Positions 24,613 through 33,367 of a stretch of 64,000 nucleotides of DNA are shown here, in pieces. A program made the position numbers and the translations under genes. Numbering within the stretch: position 1 is the stretch's first letter; each line of letters opens with the position of its first letter. Source of the DNA: Candidatus Binataceae bacterium (GTDB lineage Bacteria > Desulfobacterota > Binatia > Binatales > Binataceae); NCBI GenBank assembly GCA_035650475.1, contig DASRHP010000009.1, forward strand, positions 238,545 to 302,544, in the 5' to 3' direction. Under the pieces are notes generated by a model that worked only from the letters and a program-made list of their open reading frames with translations, did not search any database and had not been told where the DNA came from.

Positions 24613-26052
24613 CTACGGTTTGGCCGCGCGCCGGCGGTGCAGGCGCGGGACCGGAAAATCGCGGTTGCCGCGGGTCCAGTTGCCGAACGGCGGCGGCATG
24701 CGGCGCACGTATCCGCGCCGCGCAAACGGACGCATGACGACCGCCGCGATCCGTCCCAGGACGCGCACGGTCGTCGGATGGTTGGCAAGCCGGGCGAACC
24801 GGCGTATGCCCGCGCGCGCGCGGTTGGCGGCACGCGGCCACTTCGGCGCCGGCAGCGCGCCGTCGGCGGCGCGCCCGCGCTCGGTCGCTTTCCATCGCAG
24901 ATGGAGCAGGATGCGCGGGATGTCGATCTTGACCGGGCAGATCTCACGGCACGCGCCGCACAGCGTCGAGGCGAAGGGCAACGCGGCCGCCGCCGCGCCG
25001 AACAGGCTCGGACTGACGATCGATCCGATCGGCCCCGGGTAGGTCGAGCCGTAGGCGTGGCCGCCGATGCGCCGGTAAATCGGGCAAACGTTGAGGCAGG
25101 CGCCGCAGCGCAGGCAATAGAGCGCCTCGCGCAATACCGGGTCGGCAAGCATCCGGCTGCGCCCGTTGTCGAGCATCACCACGTGGACCTCGCGCGGGCC
25201 GTCGGCTTCGCCCGCGCGCCGCGGGCCGCTGATGAAGTTGGTATAGGTGGTCAGCTTCTGTCCGGTCGCGGTGCGCGCGAGCACTTCGAGGAAGTGGCTG
25301 AGGTCGGCCATCGCGGGGATCACCTTCTCGATCCCCATCACGGCGACGAAAATTTCGGGCAGCGTGCTCGACATCCGGCCGTTGCCTTCGTTCTCGACCA
25401 GCACCAGCGTGCCGCTCTCGGCGATCGCGAAGTTCACGCCGGTTACCCCCATCTCGGCGGCGAGGAACGTCTCGCGCAGCCGCGCGCGGGCGGCGGCAGT
25501 CAGCACCTCGGGCTCGGCGGTGTACGGGATGTGCAGCTTGTCGTGAAAGAGCGCGCCGATGTCTTCCTTGGATAGATGGATCGCGGGGGTGATGATGTGC
25601 GAGGGGCGCTCGCCGCGCAGTTGCACGATATACTCACCGAGGTCGGTCTCAACCACGTCGCATCCGGCCTCGGCCAGCGCGGCGTTGAGCTCGATCTCCT
25701 CGGTCGCCATCGACTTGCCCTTGACCACCCGGCGCACGTTGCGCTCGCCGGCGAGGCCGACGATGTACTTGCGCGCCTCAGCGGCGTCGGCGGCGACGAA
25801 CACCCGGCATCCGTTCGCCTCCAGGCGCTCCTTAAGCCGAGCGAGCAGCTCGTCGAGGCGCGCGATCGCGTCCTCCTTGATGAGCCGCGCGGCGGCGCGC
25901 TCAGCGTCGTAGGCCGGGAACTCAGCGCGGGTCTCGGCGACGTGTTCGAGATGGCGTCCGCTGGCGTTCTCCAGCTTGCGCCGCAGTTCGGCGTCGCGCA
26001 CGGCCGCCTGGGTGGCGGCGAAGAAGTCGTGCGCTGTGGGTCCGCTCGCCAA
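24613..26052 (-). CDS. lutB: LutB-like Fe-S LUD protein
   Basis: About 479 residues. A LUD domain (about residues 60-290, with VVKGKSMATEEIELN and GVTGVNFAIAESGTLVL) precedes two ferredoxin-type clusters (CLRCGACLNVCP at about 302 and CGACREICP at about 355) and a basic C-terminal helical tail. It is the large iron-sulfur subunit of the lactate oxidation complex. The start is the TTG at 26052, preceded by GGAAAGG and 20 bases after the SirB1-family stop; no ATG or GTG fits the N-terminus better. Confidence 0.88.
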   Translation of the reverse strand: MASGPTAHDFFAATQAAVRDAELRRKLENASGRHLEHVAETRAEFPAYDAERAAARLIKEDAIARLDELLARLKERLEANGCRVFVAADAAEARKYIVGLAGERNVRRVVKGKSMATEEIELNAALAEAGCDVVETDLGEYIVQLRGERPSHIITPAIHLSKEDIGALFHDKLHIPYTAEPEVLTAAARARLRETFLAAEMGVTGVNFAIAESGTLVLVENEGNGRMSSTLPEIFVAVMGIEKVIPAMADLSHFLEVLARTATGQKLTTYTNFISGPRRAGEADGPREVHVVMLDNGRSRMLADPVLREALYCLRCGACLNVCPIYRRIGGHAYGSTYPGPIGSIVSPSLFGAAAAALPFASTLCGACREICPVKIDIPRILLHLRWKATERGRAADGALPAPKWPRAANRARAGIRRFARLANHPTTVRVLGRIAAVVMRPFARRGYVRRMPPPFGNWTRGNRDFPVPRLHRRRAAKP

Positions 26053-26072
26053 GGCCGCGCCTTTCCGCCGTC

Positions 26073-26897
26073 TCAGTTGATGCGCGCGACCTGGCGCGCC
26101 AGGCGCACCGCCGCCTCGCGCGCGGCGTCGGCCGCGGGATGCTCGGGGGCCTGAGTAAGGAAGCTCTGGAAATCCTCGAGCGCGGCGGCGAAGCATTCCA
26201 GCCGTTCGTAGAGCGTCGCGCGCTCGAGGATCTCCTCGACCGCGCGCGGTTCGAGGAGCAGGATTCGGTCGAGCGCGCCGAGCGCGCGCGGCCAGTCGGC
26301 CCCGCTGAGGTGGATCGCCTTGAGGTTGCGCAGCATCCGCGCCAGGATCTGCCGCGCGCTCGCCGCCTTGAGCATCGCCGGATGCAGCTCGACCGGGCGC
26401 CCGTAGATCCGGTTGAGCCGCTCGCGCAACTCGTCGAGGCCAAGGATCGCGCCGCCGTTGAACGGGTCGATGATCAGCTCGCCGCGCCGGTCCACCGCCT
26501 TGACCAGGAAGTGCGAGGGAAACGAAACCCCGTGGAGATTGAGCCCGGCGCGCCGTCCGACCTCGAGATAGACCACGGAAAGCGTGATCGGGATGCCGAG
26601 CCGGCGTTCGAGGACTTCGTTGAGGAACGAGTTGCGCGGGTCGCCGTAGTTCTCGCGGTTGCCCGCGAAGCCGGTTTGCGCAAACAGGAAGTCGGAGAGC
26701 AGCTGCACGCGTTCGACCGTGTCGGCGCCTTCGCTGACCGCGCGCGCTGCCGCGCGCCCGAGCGAAGCCAGATGGTCGAGGTAGCGCTCGACGTCGAGCT
26801 CAGGATACTCCTCCTTTGCGATCAGGAGCGCGGCGCGGGCGAGCGGAATCGGCTCGCGCTCGATCAGCCGCACAAATTCGGTCCGCGCGGGGTTCAT
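26073..26897 (-). CDS. SirB1-family transglutaminase-like/TPR protein
   Basis: 274 residues. The transglutaminase-like N-terminal domain (about 30-180) has the SirB1/YchA features NYGDPRNSFLNEVLERRLGIPITLSVVY and GVSFPSHFLVKA. C-terminal TPR-like helices follow (about 195-274). E. coli YchA lies beside prmC, prfA and kdsA and its function is unresolved. Catalytic Cys is not conserved here (SFLNEV), as in other SirB1 proteins, so proteolytic or transglutaminase activity is doubtful. Start ATG at 26897; 20 bases before lutB. Confidence 0.85.
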   Translation of the reverse strand: MNPARTEFVRLIEREPIPLARAALLIAKEEYPELDVERYLDHLASLGRAAARAVSEGADTVERVQLLSDFLFAQTGFAGNRENYGDPRNSFLNEVLERRLGIPITLSVVYLEVGRRAGLNLHGVSFPSHFLVKAVDRRGELIIDPFNGGAILGLDELRERLNRIYGRPVELHPAMLKAASARQILARMLRNLKAIHLSGADWPRALGALDRILLLEPRAVEEILERATLYERLECFAAALEDFQSFLTQAPEHPAADAAREAAVRLARQVARIN

Positions 26898-26977
26898 CAA
26901 CGATATATAACGCCTCGCCTGATTTTCATCCAGTGCGCCTCGCCGGCGCGCGTCCCAGCTGCCGGCCGCAAGGCGCG

Positions 26978-27565
26978 TCAATGGCGCATCTGCCAGGCTG
27001 CGATCGCATGCATCGGCCGAATCAGCATCACGATGTTCAGCACCAGGCTGTCGTGGATCCAGAGCGCCAGCGTGACCTCGAGCGCGAGCGCGACCGCCAC
27101 GGTGGCGCGCGGCGGAAGGACGGCGGCGAGCGCGATCCCGACGAGACTCGCGGCGATGTCGCACATCGAGTTCATCACGCTGTCGCCGTAGTAGTTCAGC
27201 GAGATGGTCGCCGCGCGGTATCTGCGGATAACCATGTCGGTGTTCTCGACCACCTCCCACGCCGACTCCATTCCCACCGCCATCGCCGCCCGCGCGCCGC
27301 GTGCAAGGCCGGGCGCGATCAACCATGCCAGGCCGTAGAGCAGGATGCCGTGGGTGATGTGGCTGAAGCTGTAGGGGTCGAACATGTACTGCGAGTTGTG
27401 CGCGCTCCAGATGTCGCCCGACCATAGGCCGGGCTGTCCGCCGATTCCCCAAAGCCGGCGGCCTATCACGAGTTCCCCAAGCGCGGCCAGTGCCACGAAG
27501 CCGGCGCCGACGCCGACACATGCCCATCGCGGCGGCTCCCTCCCAATTGCGCTTCGGAGGTCCAT
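26978..27565 (-). CDS. DUF2585 (UPF0314) membrane protein
   Basis: 195 residues with about five hydrophobic helices. The diagnostic segment around WSGDIWSAHNSQ, followed by DPYSFSHITHGIL, and the ESAWEVVENTDMVI block (about residue 100) identify DUF2585, an inner membrane family of unknown function. Conserved Asp, His and Glu in the membrane suggest a polar or metal site. Its start overlaps the queG stop by one base (27565), so the two are translationally coupled. Confidence 0.87.
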   Translation of the reverse strand: MDLRSAIGREPPRWACVGVGAGFVALAALGELVIGRRLWGIGGQPGLWSGDIWSAHNSQYMFDPYSFSHITHGILLYGLAWLIAPGLARGARAAMAVGMESAWEVVENTDMVIRRYRAATISLNYYGDSVMNSMCDIAASLVGIALAAVLPPRATVAVALALEVTLALWIHDSLVLNIVMLIRPMHAIAAWQMRH

Positions 27566-28689
27566 CAGATTTCCCCGTCGCGCGGCGCCGCCAGCGCCGT
27601 CTCGATCTCCGCCGCCACCGACGGGTCGTTCTCACCGCGACGGCGGCGCTCGAGCGCGTCATGTGCGGCGCGGCCGCCGAGCTGGCCGAGCGCCCACGCC
27701 GCATGTGCCCGCACCAGCGGCTCGGGCTCGCAGGCCAGCGTGCGCGCGAGCACCGCGACAGCGTCGCGATTGCCGGTATTGCCAAGTACGACTGCGGCGT
27801 TGCGCAAGAGCCCGCGCCGCCGGGTGCGCATCACCGCGCTGCCTTTGAAGCGGCGGCGAAAGCCGTCCTCGTCGAGCGCCATCACTTCCGGCAGCGCAGG
27901 CATCAACGCCTCCGCTCCGGGCCCGCGCGAGGGGACGTTCCACGGACAGACTTCCTGGCAGACGTCGCATCCGAAGATCCAGTTGCCCAATCCGGCTCTC
28001 AGTTCCGGCGCAATCGCCCCTCGATGCTCGATCGTCAGGTACGAGATGCATCGCCGCGGCTCAATAACGTAGCCCTCGGCGAGCGCGCCGGTCGGGCACA
28101 AGTCGAGGCAGTGGCGGCAGCTGCCGCAATGCTCGCGATAGGGCCCGGCGTTGGACGCAAGCTCAACGTCGGTCAGGACTTCGGCGAGGAAAAAGTAAGA
28201 GCCATGGTAGCGGTTGAGCAGATTGGTGTTGCGCCCGAACCATCCGAGCCCCGCGCTCGCCGCCCAGTCGCGCTCGAACACCGCGCCCGTGTCGACGTAG
28301 ACGCGCGTGATGGCGCCCGCTCGGGCCTCGGCGAGCCGCGCCGCCACCGCGCGGGCGCGCGCGAGCACGGTGTCATGGTAATCCGGCCCCAGAGCGTAGG
28401 CGGCGATCCGCCCGCGCATCTCGGCGCGCCAGTCAACCTCGGGAAGCGCGGGCGCGGCGTAGGGATACCCGAGGCTGATGACCGTGCGCAGGCGCGAATC
28501 GATCCGGCGTGGGTCCAGCCGCCGCTCGCAGTCGCGCCCCAGCCATCCCATCTCGCCCGCGCGTCCTTCGCCGAGCCATCGCGCGAAGAACTCCGCCCGC
28601 TCATCGAGTCGGCGCGTGCGGGCGAAGCCGACCAGGATAAAACCCTGCTCGTAAGCGGTCCGGATCAGCGTTTCCTCGAGGCTCGCCAT
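27565..28689 (-). CDS. queG: epoxyqueuosine reductase
   Basis: 374 residues. QueG reduces epoxyqueuosine in tRNA to queuosine with cobalamin and two 4Fe-4S clusters. The clusters are visible as CGSCRHCLDLCP (about residue 183) and CDVCQEVCPWN (about 235), with the family segment ISYLTIEHRG between them. A C-terminal HEAT-like region (about 285-365, AVLARTLACEPEPLVRAHAAWALGQLGG) is the tRNA-binding part. ATG at 28689; divergent from the Fe-S carrier gene at 28848, so both may share a control region of 158 bases. Confidence 0.93.
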   Translation of the reverse strand: MASLEETLIRTAYEQGFILVGFARTRRLDERAEFFARWLGEGRAGEMGWLGRDCERRLDPRRIDSRLRTVISLGYPYAAPALPEVDWRAEMRGRIAAYALGPDYHDTVLARARAVAARLAEARAGAITRVYVDTGAVFERDWAASAGLGWFGRNTNLLNRYHGSYFFLAEVLTDVELASNAGPYREHCGSCRHCLDLCPTGALAEGYVIEPRRCISYLTIEHRGAIAPELRAGLGNWIFGCDVCQEVCPWNVPSRGPGAEALMPALPEVMALDEDGFRRRFKGSAVMRTRRRGLLRNAAVVLGNTGNRDAVAVLARTLACEPEPLVRAHAAWALGQLGGRAAHDALERRRRGENDPSVAAEIETALAAPRDGEI

Positions 28690-28847
28690 CCCGAGCCCTA
28701 TTATTTCGCAAGTGCGCCGCGATTGCGCGGGTCGCGCAGCAGCGTGCAGAGCAATTGTGGGATTTGCCGACCGGCTAATCCATGATTAGAATAGATCGCG
28801 AACCGGGCGGTCAGTACGATTCTGGCCGTCCGTTGGAGGATTGGAGA

Positions 28848-29234
28848 ATGTCCGAGGAACCGCGGCACGAGCATCAGGAGACTCACGGCGAAGCAGCAGT
28901 CGGCGTACCCGGCGTGATCCTGACGCCCAAGGCGCTCGAAATGGTCAAGGCGATGCACGCCAAGGAGGGGCTCGGAGCCGAGCAGGGGCTGCGCGTGGCC
29001 GTGGTCGGCGGCGGATGTTCGGGGTTTCAGTATTCGCTGAGCTTCGACGCCCGTAAGGAGGGCGATACGGTGGAGGAGTTCGACGGCCTCAAGGTCTTTA
29101 TCGACGAGGTGTCGCTCCCCTACATCGCCGGCACCACGCTCGACTATGTCGAAGGGCTGCACGCGGCGGGCTTTCGCTTCGACAACCCGCGCGCGAGCCG
29201 CACCTGTGGCTGCGGCTCGTCCTTCAGCGCCTGA
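28848..29234 (+). CDS. A-type iron-sulfur carrier (ErpA/IscA family)
   Basis: 128 residues. The three ligand cysteines are in place: GGGCSGFQYSLSFD and the C-terminal TCGCGSSF. A His/Glu-rich tail of about 20 residues precedes the fold. A-type carriers deliver 4Fe-4S clusters to client enzymes; neighbouring queG and lutB are Fe-S proteins, though divergently transcribed. Start ATG 28848 with GGAGGATTGGAG upstream; an ATG at 28782 in frame lacks a ribosome site. ErpA cannot be separated from IscA by sequence alone here. Confidence 0.88.
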   Translation: MSEEPRHEHQETHGEAAVGVPGVILTPKALEMVKAMHAKEGLGAEQGLRVAVVGGGCSGFQYSLSFDARKEGDTVEEFDGLKVFIDEVSLPYIAGTTLDYVEGLHAAGFRFDNPRASRTCGCGSSFSA

Positions 29235-29259
29235 GCGCGGCGCAAATCCGATTCGAACC

Positions 29260-29296
29260 GGCCGTCCGCGAAATCTGCGGGCGGCCCTTTTTTTTG
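29260..29296 (+). terminator. rho-independent terminator
   Basis: GGCCGTCCGC and GCGGGCGGCC form a 10-base stem (one G-T pair) with a short loop, followed by nine T. A strong terminator for the Fe-S carrier gene. Confidence 0.85.
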
Positions 29297-29353
29297 GCCA
29301 GCCGCGCCCCATTTGCTATTAGGAGCGAGCGGGCAACCGCGAAGGAGAGCAGG

Positions 29354-30100
29354 GTGCGAGAGCTCGAGGGCAGGGGAATAATCATCACCGGCGCCACGCG
29401 TGGCATCGGACGCGCGATCGCGCTGGAGGCCGCGCGCCGCGGCGCCAACGTCGCCTTCAACTACGTCAGGAGCGAGCAGCAGGCGAGCGAGTTGTGCCGC
29501 GAGATCGACGCGCTGGGGGTTAAGTCGATGGCGTTTCAGGCCGACGTCGGCGACCTCAAGGCGGTGCGCCAGATGGTCAACGCGGCCAAGGCCGAGTTCG
29601 GCCGCCTCGACGCGGTGGTCAACAACGCCGGGCTCACCCGCGACAAGCTGCTGGTGATGATGAGCGAGGAGGACTGGGCAGCCGTGATCCAGACCAATCT
29701 CACCGGCGCGTTCAACGTCGCTCGCGCCAGCGCGTTCATCATGATGAAAGCCAAGCGCGGCGTGATCCTCAATGTCACCTCAATCTCGGGGCTGGTCGGG
29801 ATGGCGGGGCAGGTCAACTACTCGGCGTCCAAGGCGGGGTTGGTCGGGATGACCAAGGCGATGGCCAAGGAGTTGGGGCCGCTCGGCGTGCGCGTCAACG
29901 CGCTTGCCCTCGGCTTCATCGAGACCGATATGACTGCGGCGCTGCCCGAGCAGAACCGTGCCAAGGCGCTCGAGATGATCCCGCTGGGGCGCTTCGGTAA
30001 GGTCGAGGATGTGGCGCCGGTCGCCGCGTTTCTGCTCTCTGACGCGGCCGCCTACATCACGGGCGCGGTGATCCAGGTCGACGGTGGCCTCGCGATGTGA
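29354..30100 (+). CDS. FabG-like 3-oxoacyl-[ACP] reductase (SDR)
   Basis: 248 residues, typical FabG length. TGATRGIGRA is the NADP-binding glycine motif, NNAG follows, and the Ser-Tyr-Lys triad lies in SISGLVGMAGQVNYSASKAG. The C-terminal ITGAVIQVDGGLAM is the family ending. It probably reduces 3-oxoacyl thioesters to (R)-3-hydroxyacyl thioesters for fatty acid synthesis or, with phaC nearby, PHA precursors (inference). GTG start at 29354 with AAGGAGAG upstream; the longer frame from 29294 overlaps the terminator. Confidence 0.87.
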   Translation: MRELEGRGIIITGATRGIGRAIALEAARRGANVAFNYVRSEQQASELCREIDALGVKSMAFQADVGDLKAVRQMVNAAKAEFGRLDAVVNNAGLTRDKLLVMMSEEDWAAVIQTNLTGAFNVARASAFIMMKAKRGVILNVTSISGLVGMAGQVNYSASKAGLVGMTKAMAKELGPLGVRVNALALGFIETDMTAALPEQNRAKALEMIPLGRFGKVEDVAPVAAFLLSDAAAYITGAVIQVDGGLAM

Positions 30101-30210
30101 CCGGCGCCGGCGCCGCCGTCAGGCCGCCTGCTCATTGAAGCTTGCCGCGGAACTTGCGGACTCGCTTTCGCTGCGTGAACCTGAGCAACCGGCGCACATT
30201 CGATTTTCAA

Positions 30211-32217
30211 TCAATGGCCGGGCGATTTGCCCCAATCGGCGGCGCAGCGCAGGATGTCGATCGAGCCGCCCGCGCTGAGCGCGCGGTACTTCTGCCAGAA
30301 CGCCTCGTCGATCAACCGCCGCTGGGCCGGCTCGTCGCCCCGCCGCCATCGATCGAGCTCGTCGGGGCCGCCGTTGTAGCCGGCGTAGGCCGAGCGCGCG
30401 AGCGCCGCCGGATCGGTCTCGCCCGGCTTCGCGGCGGCGCGCGCCGCCAGACGCGCCAGGATCTGACTGCCCGCGCCGGCGTTGTAGGCGATATCCCATT
30501 CCAGGTGCGCGACGCTGTAGAAGCCGCGCCAGACGTGCTTGTTGACCTGCATCAGACCGACGTCGCCGCTGGATGAGAGCAGATAGCGCAGGCGTCCGTT
30601 GCTAACCACGAACTGCCGCCAACAGCTTTCCTGCCATGCGGTTGCGCGCACCATCGTGCGCCAGTTCGGCGGCAGCGGCGCGTCGGCCGCCTCGGCCACG
30701 TTCTGGGCGGCGGTGTCGAGAAGCGCGCCGAGCAGACGCCGGTAGGGATCGACATTGCGCTCGGTCACCACCGCGCGCCGCAGCTTGTGCCCGAGCTCGC
30801 GCAAACGATCGCCCATCGGCGGCGCGTCGGCCATCGCCTCGGCCGGGCCGATAAGCCGCAGCGCCACCCGTATGAACGATGCGGCCGACGACGGCCCGGG
30901 ACTCGGCGATGCCCCGGTTGCTGGAGTGGGCGCCGTTGACGGGGCCGCCGAGGGAGCGAGCGTCGGGCTGGGCTCCTCGGTCGGCGCGGGCTCGGAGCCG
31001 GCGGCGTCGGACGGCACGACGGTGTCGGGCGTTTCTGGCGGGGGCGTGAAACCGAAGATCCGTTGCAGCTCGGGATCCGGCTTGTAGTTGAACTGGAGCG
31101 GATCGGCGGTGTTCGTCGGCGCCATGATCCGCGCGAGCCGGCGCAGATCGGCGGCCGAGATGCGCACGCCGAGCGCGGGTGCCGCCTCGTCGAACGCCAT
31201 CAGCGCGTCGCCGGCAGAAACGAACGACAGGAACTCCAGCGCGTGATCGCCGAGCTGGCCGCGCGCGGCCGCCGCGCGCACGATATCACGCAGCGTTCGC
31301 CATTGATCGAGGAAGAGCGCACGCACCGGATCGGGGCCGCCTGCCGCCGGCGGTTGGTTCATCGCGGCCACCAGCTTGTAACGCCCGTCGAGCAGCACGT
31401 CGAGCAGCCGCGCGCGCGCCTCCTTGTCGGCGATCGCCGAGCCCAACTGCTTGACAGCGAAGACAACGAACGCGTCCCATTCGTCGAGCCGCTGGTTCCA
31501 CGCCGCCAGCTCGGATGGGCTGAGCGGCCCCGAGGGCGCCGGCGGCGGTGGGGGCGCCGCGGCGGGCGCTTGGAACGCGAGGCTCAACCGGACGCCCTCG
31601 TCGGTCGCGACTACCGGCGCGACGCCGCGGATCGTGGCCAGCGCCTGGCGCAGGCGCGCGGCGTCGGCAGGGGGCGCGGCCTCCGCGGCCAGCGCGCGGA
31701 ACTCGTCCACCGCCGGCGCGAGGTCGAAGTGAAAGGTTTGCAAGCGCGCGATGAAGTTCTGCTTGATCAGGTCGAAGCCGCGCCCGACGATGAGCGTCTT
31801 GTGATGCTGCGCGTCGTAGAGGTTGATGTCGGTGACGCGAAACATCAGGCGCAGGTTGGGCGCGAGATAGGGCTGAGCCGAGACCTCGATTATCCCTTGC
31901 CAGGCGATCGGGCTTACGCAGCTCTCGCCCATCGGCACGCCCAGGCTGAGCGTGCCCGCGCTCGCCAGCCTGACCGCGAGGCCGTCGCGCCCGAACGATG
32001 GGTTCTGCGCGTAGAGATATTCGCAGCGGTTGGCGCCGCTCCACAGCTCAGCGCGGTCGCCGGGCCCGTCGTAAATCTGGCGCTTGAGGGCCTCGCGCAG
32101 AGTGACGTAGTCGATCGTGAGCGGGACCGTAATCTGGGCCGCGGCGGCGGCGAGCGTGCAGCCGAGCAGCCATGCCGCGGCGGCCGCGGCGGCAACGAGT
32201 TTCGCGCCGGACTTCAT
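30211..32217 (-). CDS. lytic transglycosylase (SLT domain) with long N-terminal region
   Basis: 668 residues. The C-terminal 150 residues carry a lysozyme-like SLT domain: catalytic Glu in ATAWQESCW, GDVGLMQVNKHVW, NAGAGSQIL and YAGYNGGP. This cleaves peptidoglycan glycan strands to anhydromuropeptides. The first 20 residues are a signal sequence; LLGC could be a weak lipobox, but AAAAAQ could also be a normal cleavage site. Residues 30-400 match no family I know, and a Pro/Ser/Ala linker (about 405-465) separates them from the SLT part. It stands alone between convergent and divergent neighbours. Periplasmic envelope remodelling is likely. Confidence 0.85.
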   Translation of the reverse strand: MKSGAKLVAAAAAAAWLLGCTLAAAAAQITVPLTIDYVTLREALKRQIYDGPGDRAELWSGANRCEYLYAQNPSFGRDGLAVRLASAGTLSLGVPMGESCVSPIAWQGIIEVSAQPYLAPNLRLMFRVTDINLYDAQHHKTLIVGRGFDLIKQNFIARLQTFHFDLAPAVDEFRALAAEAAPPADAARLRQALATIRGVAPVVATDEGVRLSLAFQAPAAAPPPPPAPSGPLSPSELAAWNQRLDEWDAFVVFAVKQLGSAIADKEARARLLDVLLDGRYKLVAAMNQPPAAGGPDPVRALFLDQWRTLRDIVRAAAARGQLGDHALEFLSFVSAGDALMAFDEAAPALGVRISAADLRRLARIMAPTNTADPLQFNYKPDPELQRIFGFTPPPETPDTVVPSDAAGSEPAPTEEPSPTLAPSAAPSTAPTPATGASPSPGPSSAASFIRVALRLIGPAEAMADAPPMGDRLRELGHKLRRAVVTERNVDPYRRLLGALLDTAAQNVAEAADAPLPPNWRTMVRATAWQESCWRQFVVSNGRLRYLLSSSGDVGLMQVNKHVWRGFYSVAHLEWDIAYNAGAGSQILARLAARAAAKPGETDPAALARSAYAGYNGGPDELDRWRRGDEPAQRRLIDEAFWQKYRALSAGGSIDILRCAADWGKSPGH

Positions 32218-32335
32218 CGTCTGCTTTCAAAATTAGCCGCGCACGCGCTCGAAAGCGACGCCGCCGGGCCGCGCTGCACCTTGAAAGGGCGGCTGGGGGA
32301 AAAGATAATTGACAGGATGATCGTTGAGTTGGGCG

Positions 32336-32848
32336 ATGAACGAACCGAAGTCGATTTTTTACGAGACCGAGATTCCCCAGGCTTCGCGCGAGCTTGACGA
32401 ACTGCGCCGCTCGGGCAGCTACGTGCCCCCCTTCATCGTCGAGCGCCGGCGCGTGATCGACGACTACTACGAAGGGAAGATGACGATCGACGCCACCGTG
32501 GTGATCCGCGTCGGCGCCTTCGAGGAAACCGAGGCCGCGCGCGGCGTCGGCGTGGTCCATGCGCTCGACCTCGCGCTGCGCAAGGCGCTCCTCAAGTACT
32601 TTCCGTTCCTCGAACCGGTGCGCGTGATCGAGACCTATATGCACGCCAGCGGCGAGTCCACCGAGGCCGAGGTGATGTCGATCAAGAAGTTTTCCGACGG
32701 CCAGAGCGTGTGGACCACGCTCGCCAAGTCGGCCAACACGGCGGAGGCCGGATGGCAGTCGCTGGTGGACGGCTACGAGTGGCGGATTAACGCCGAGAGC
32801 CACAAGGCGCAGCGGGTAACCCACAATCCGCGGCTGTCGAGGCGCTAG
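32336..32848 (+). CDS. stand-alone LeuA/CimA-type C-terminal regulatory domain
   Basis: 170 residues. Residues about 55-165 resemble the C-terminal allosteric domain of citramalate synthase: GVVHALDLALRKALLKYFP matches the family VNALD.ALRKAL..YP block, IETYMH matches the DYKVR strand, and W.TLAKSAN.AEAGWQSLVDGYEW matches the W.TVGVS.NIIEASW.ALVDS end. No TIM-barrel catalytic domain precedes it: the neighbour upstream is on the other strand. The first 50 residues (FYETEIPQASRELDEL) look like a recognition tail. Possibly an effector-sensing subunit for a separate CimA/LeuA. The DCC gene starts 5 bases after its stop. Confidence 0.75.
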   Translation: MNEPKSIFYETEIPQASRELDELRRSGSYVPPFIVERRRVIDDYYEGKMTIDATVVIRVGAFEETEAARGVGVVHALDLALRKALLKYFPFLEPVRVIETYMHASGESTEAEVMSIKKFSDGQSVWTTLAKSANTAEAGWQSLVDGYEWRINAESHKAQRVTHNPRLSRR

Positions 32849-32853
32849 ACGCG

Positions 32854-33300
32854 ATGGGACGGCTGTTCGGAGAGCCCGAGCGGATCGCGGCGCGCGCCCG
32901 CCCGGGCAAGGTCGCCGTGCTGTACGACGGCGGATGTGCGATGTGCCGCGCGGTTGCCGACGGCATCCTCGACTACGACAACTCGGGCGCGCTCGAATTG
33001 ATGGACCTCCACGCCGACGAGGCGCGGGTGCGCTTTCCGCAACTGCGGCTCGACGACCTGCTCTACGAGCTGCACGTGATCGACGACGCCGGCCGGGTCT
33101 ATCGTGGGGCGCGCGCAATCAACGAGATTCTGCGCCGGCAGTCCGGGATGCGCGGCCTGCTCGCCTATCTGTGGTATTTGCCCGGCTACGCCTGGCTCGC
33201 GGATCGCCAGTACAAGGCGATCGCCGCCTCGCGCCATCGCTTCGGCGACGGCCGCGGGCGCACGCGCGCTGCGAGCACCGCGCCGGTCGAGGAGCCGTGA
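32854..33300 (+). CDS. DCC-family (DUF393) thiol-disulfide oxidoreductase-like protein
   Basis: 148 residues. The N-terminal YDGGCAMC motif is the CxxC signature that names the DCC family. RGARAINEILRR and the hydrophobic LLAYLWYLPGYAWLADRQYKAIA helix at the C-terminus also fit. Redox activity is assumed from the thioredoxin-like fold; substrates are unknown. It is five bases after the regulatory-domain gene and 67 before cysS, so probably one transcript. Confidence 0.85.
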   Translation: MGRLFGEPERIAARARPGKVAVLYDGGCAMCRAVADGILDYDNSGALELMDLHADEARVRFPQLRLDDLLYELHVIDDAGRVYRGARAINEILRRQSGMRGLLAYLWYLPGYAWLADRQYKAIAASRHRFGDGRGRTRAASTAPVEEP

Positions 33301-33367
33301 GCGCGGCGGCGCGGGGCGGCGCGCTGCGGCCGTTCCGTATCGCGCGGACGCGCCGGGCACGAACAAG

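Noticed and set aside
30880-31060. Pro/Ser/Ala/Thr-rich stretch as a repeat or CRISPR-like array
   Set aside because: It is the coding linker of the lytic transglycosylase; no regular unit in DNA.
32305-32335. TTGACA near 32309 as a -35 for the orphan regulatory-domain gene
   Set aside because: A -10 at 17 bases would fall on the start codon; no usable element.
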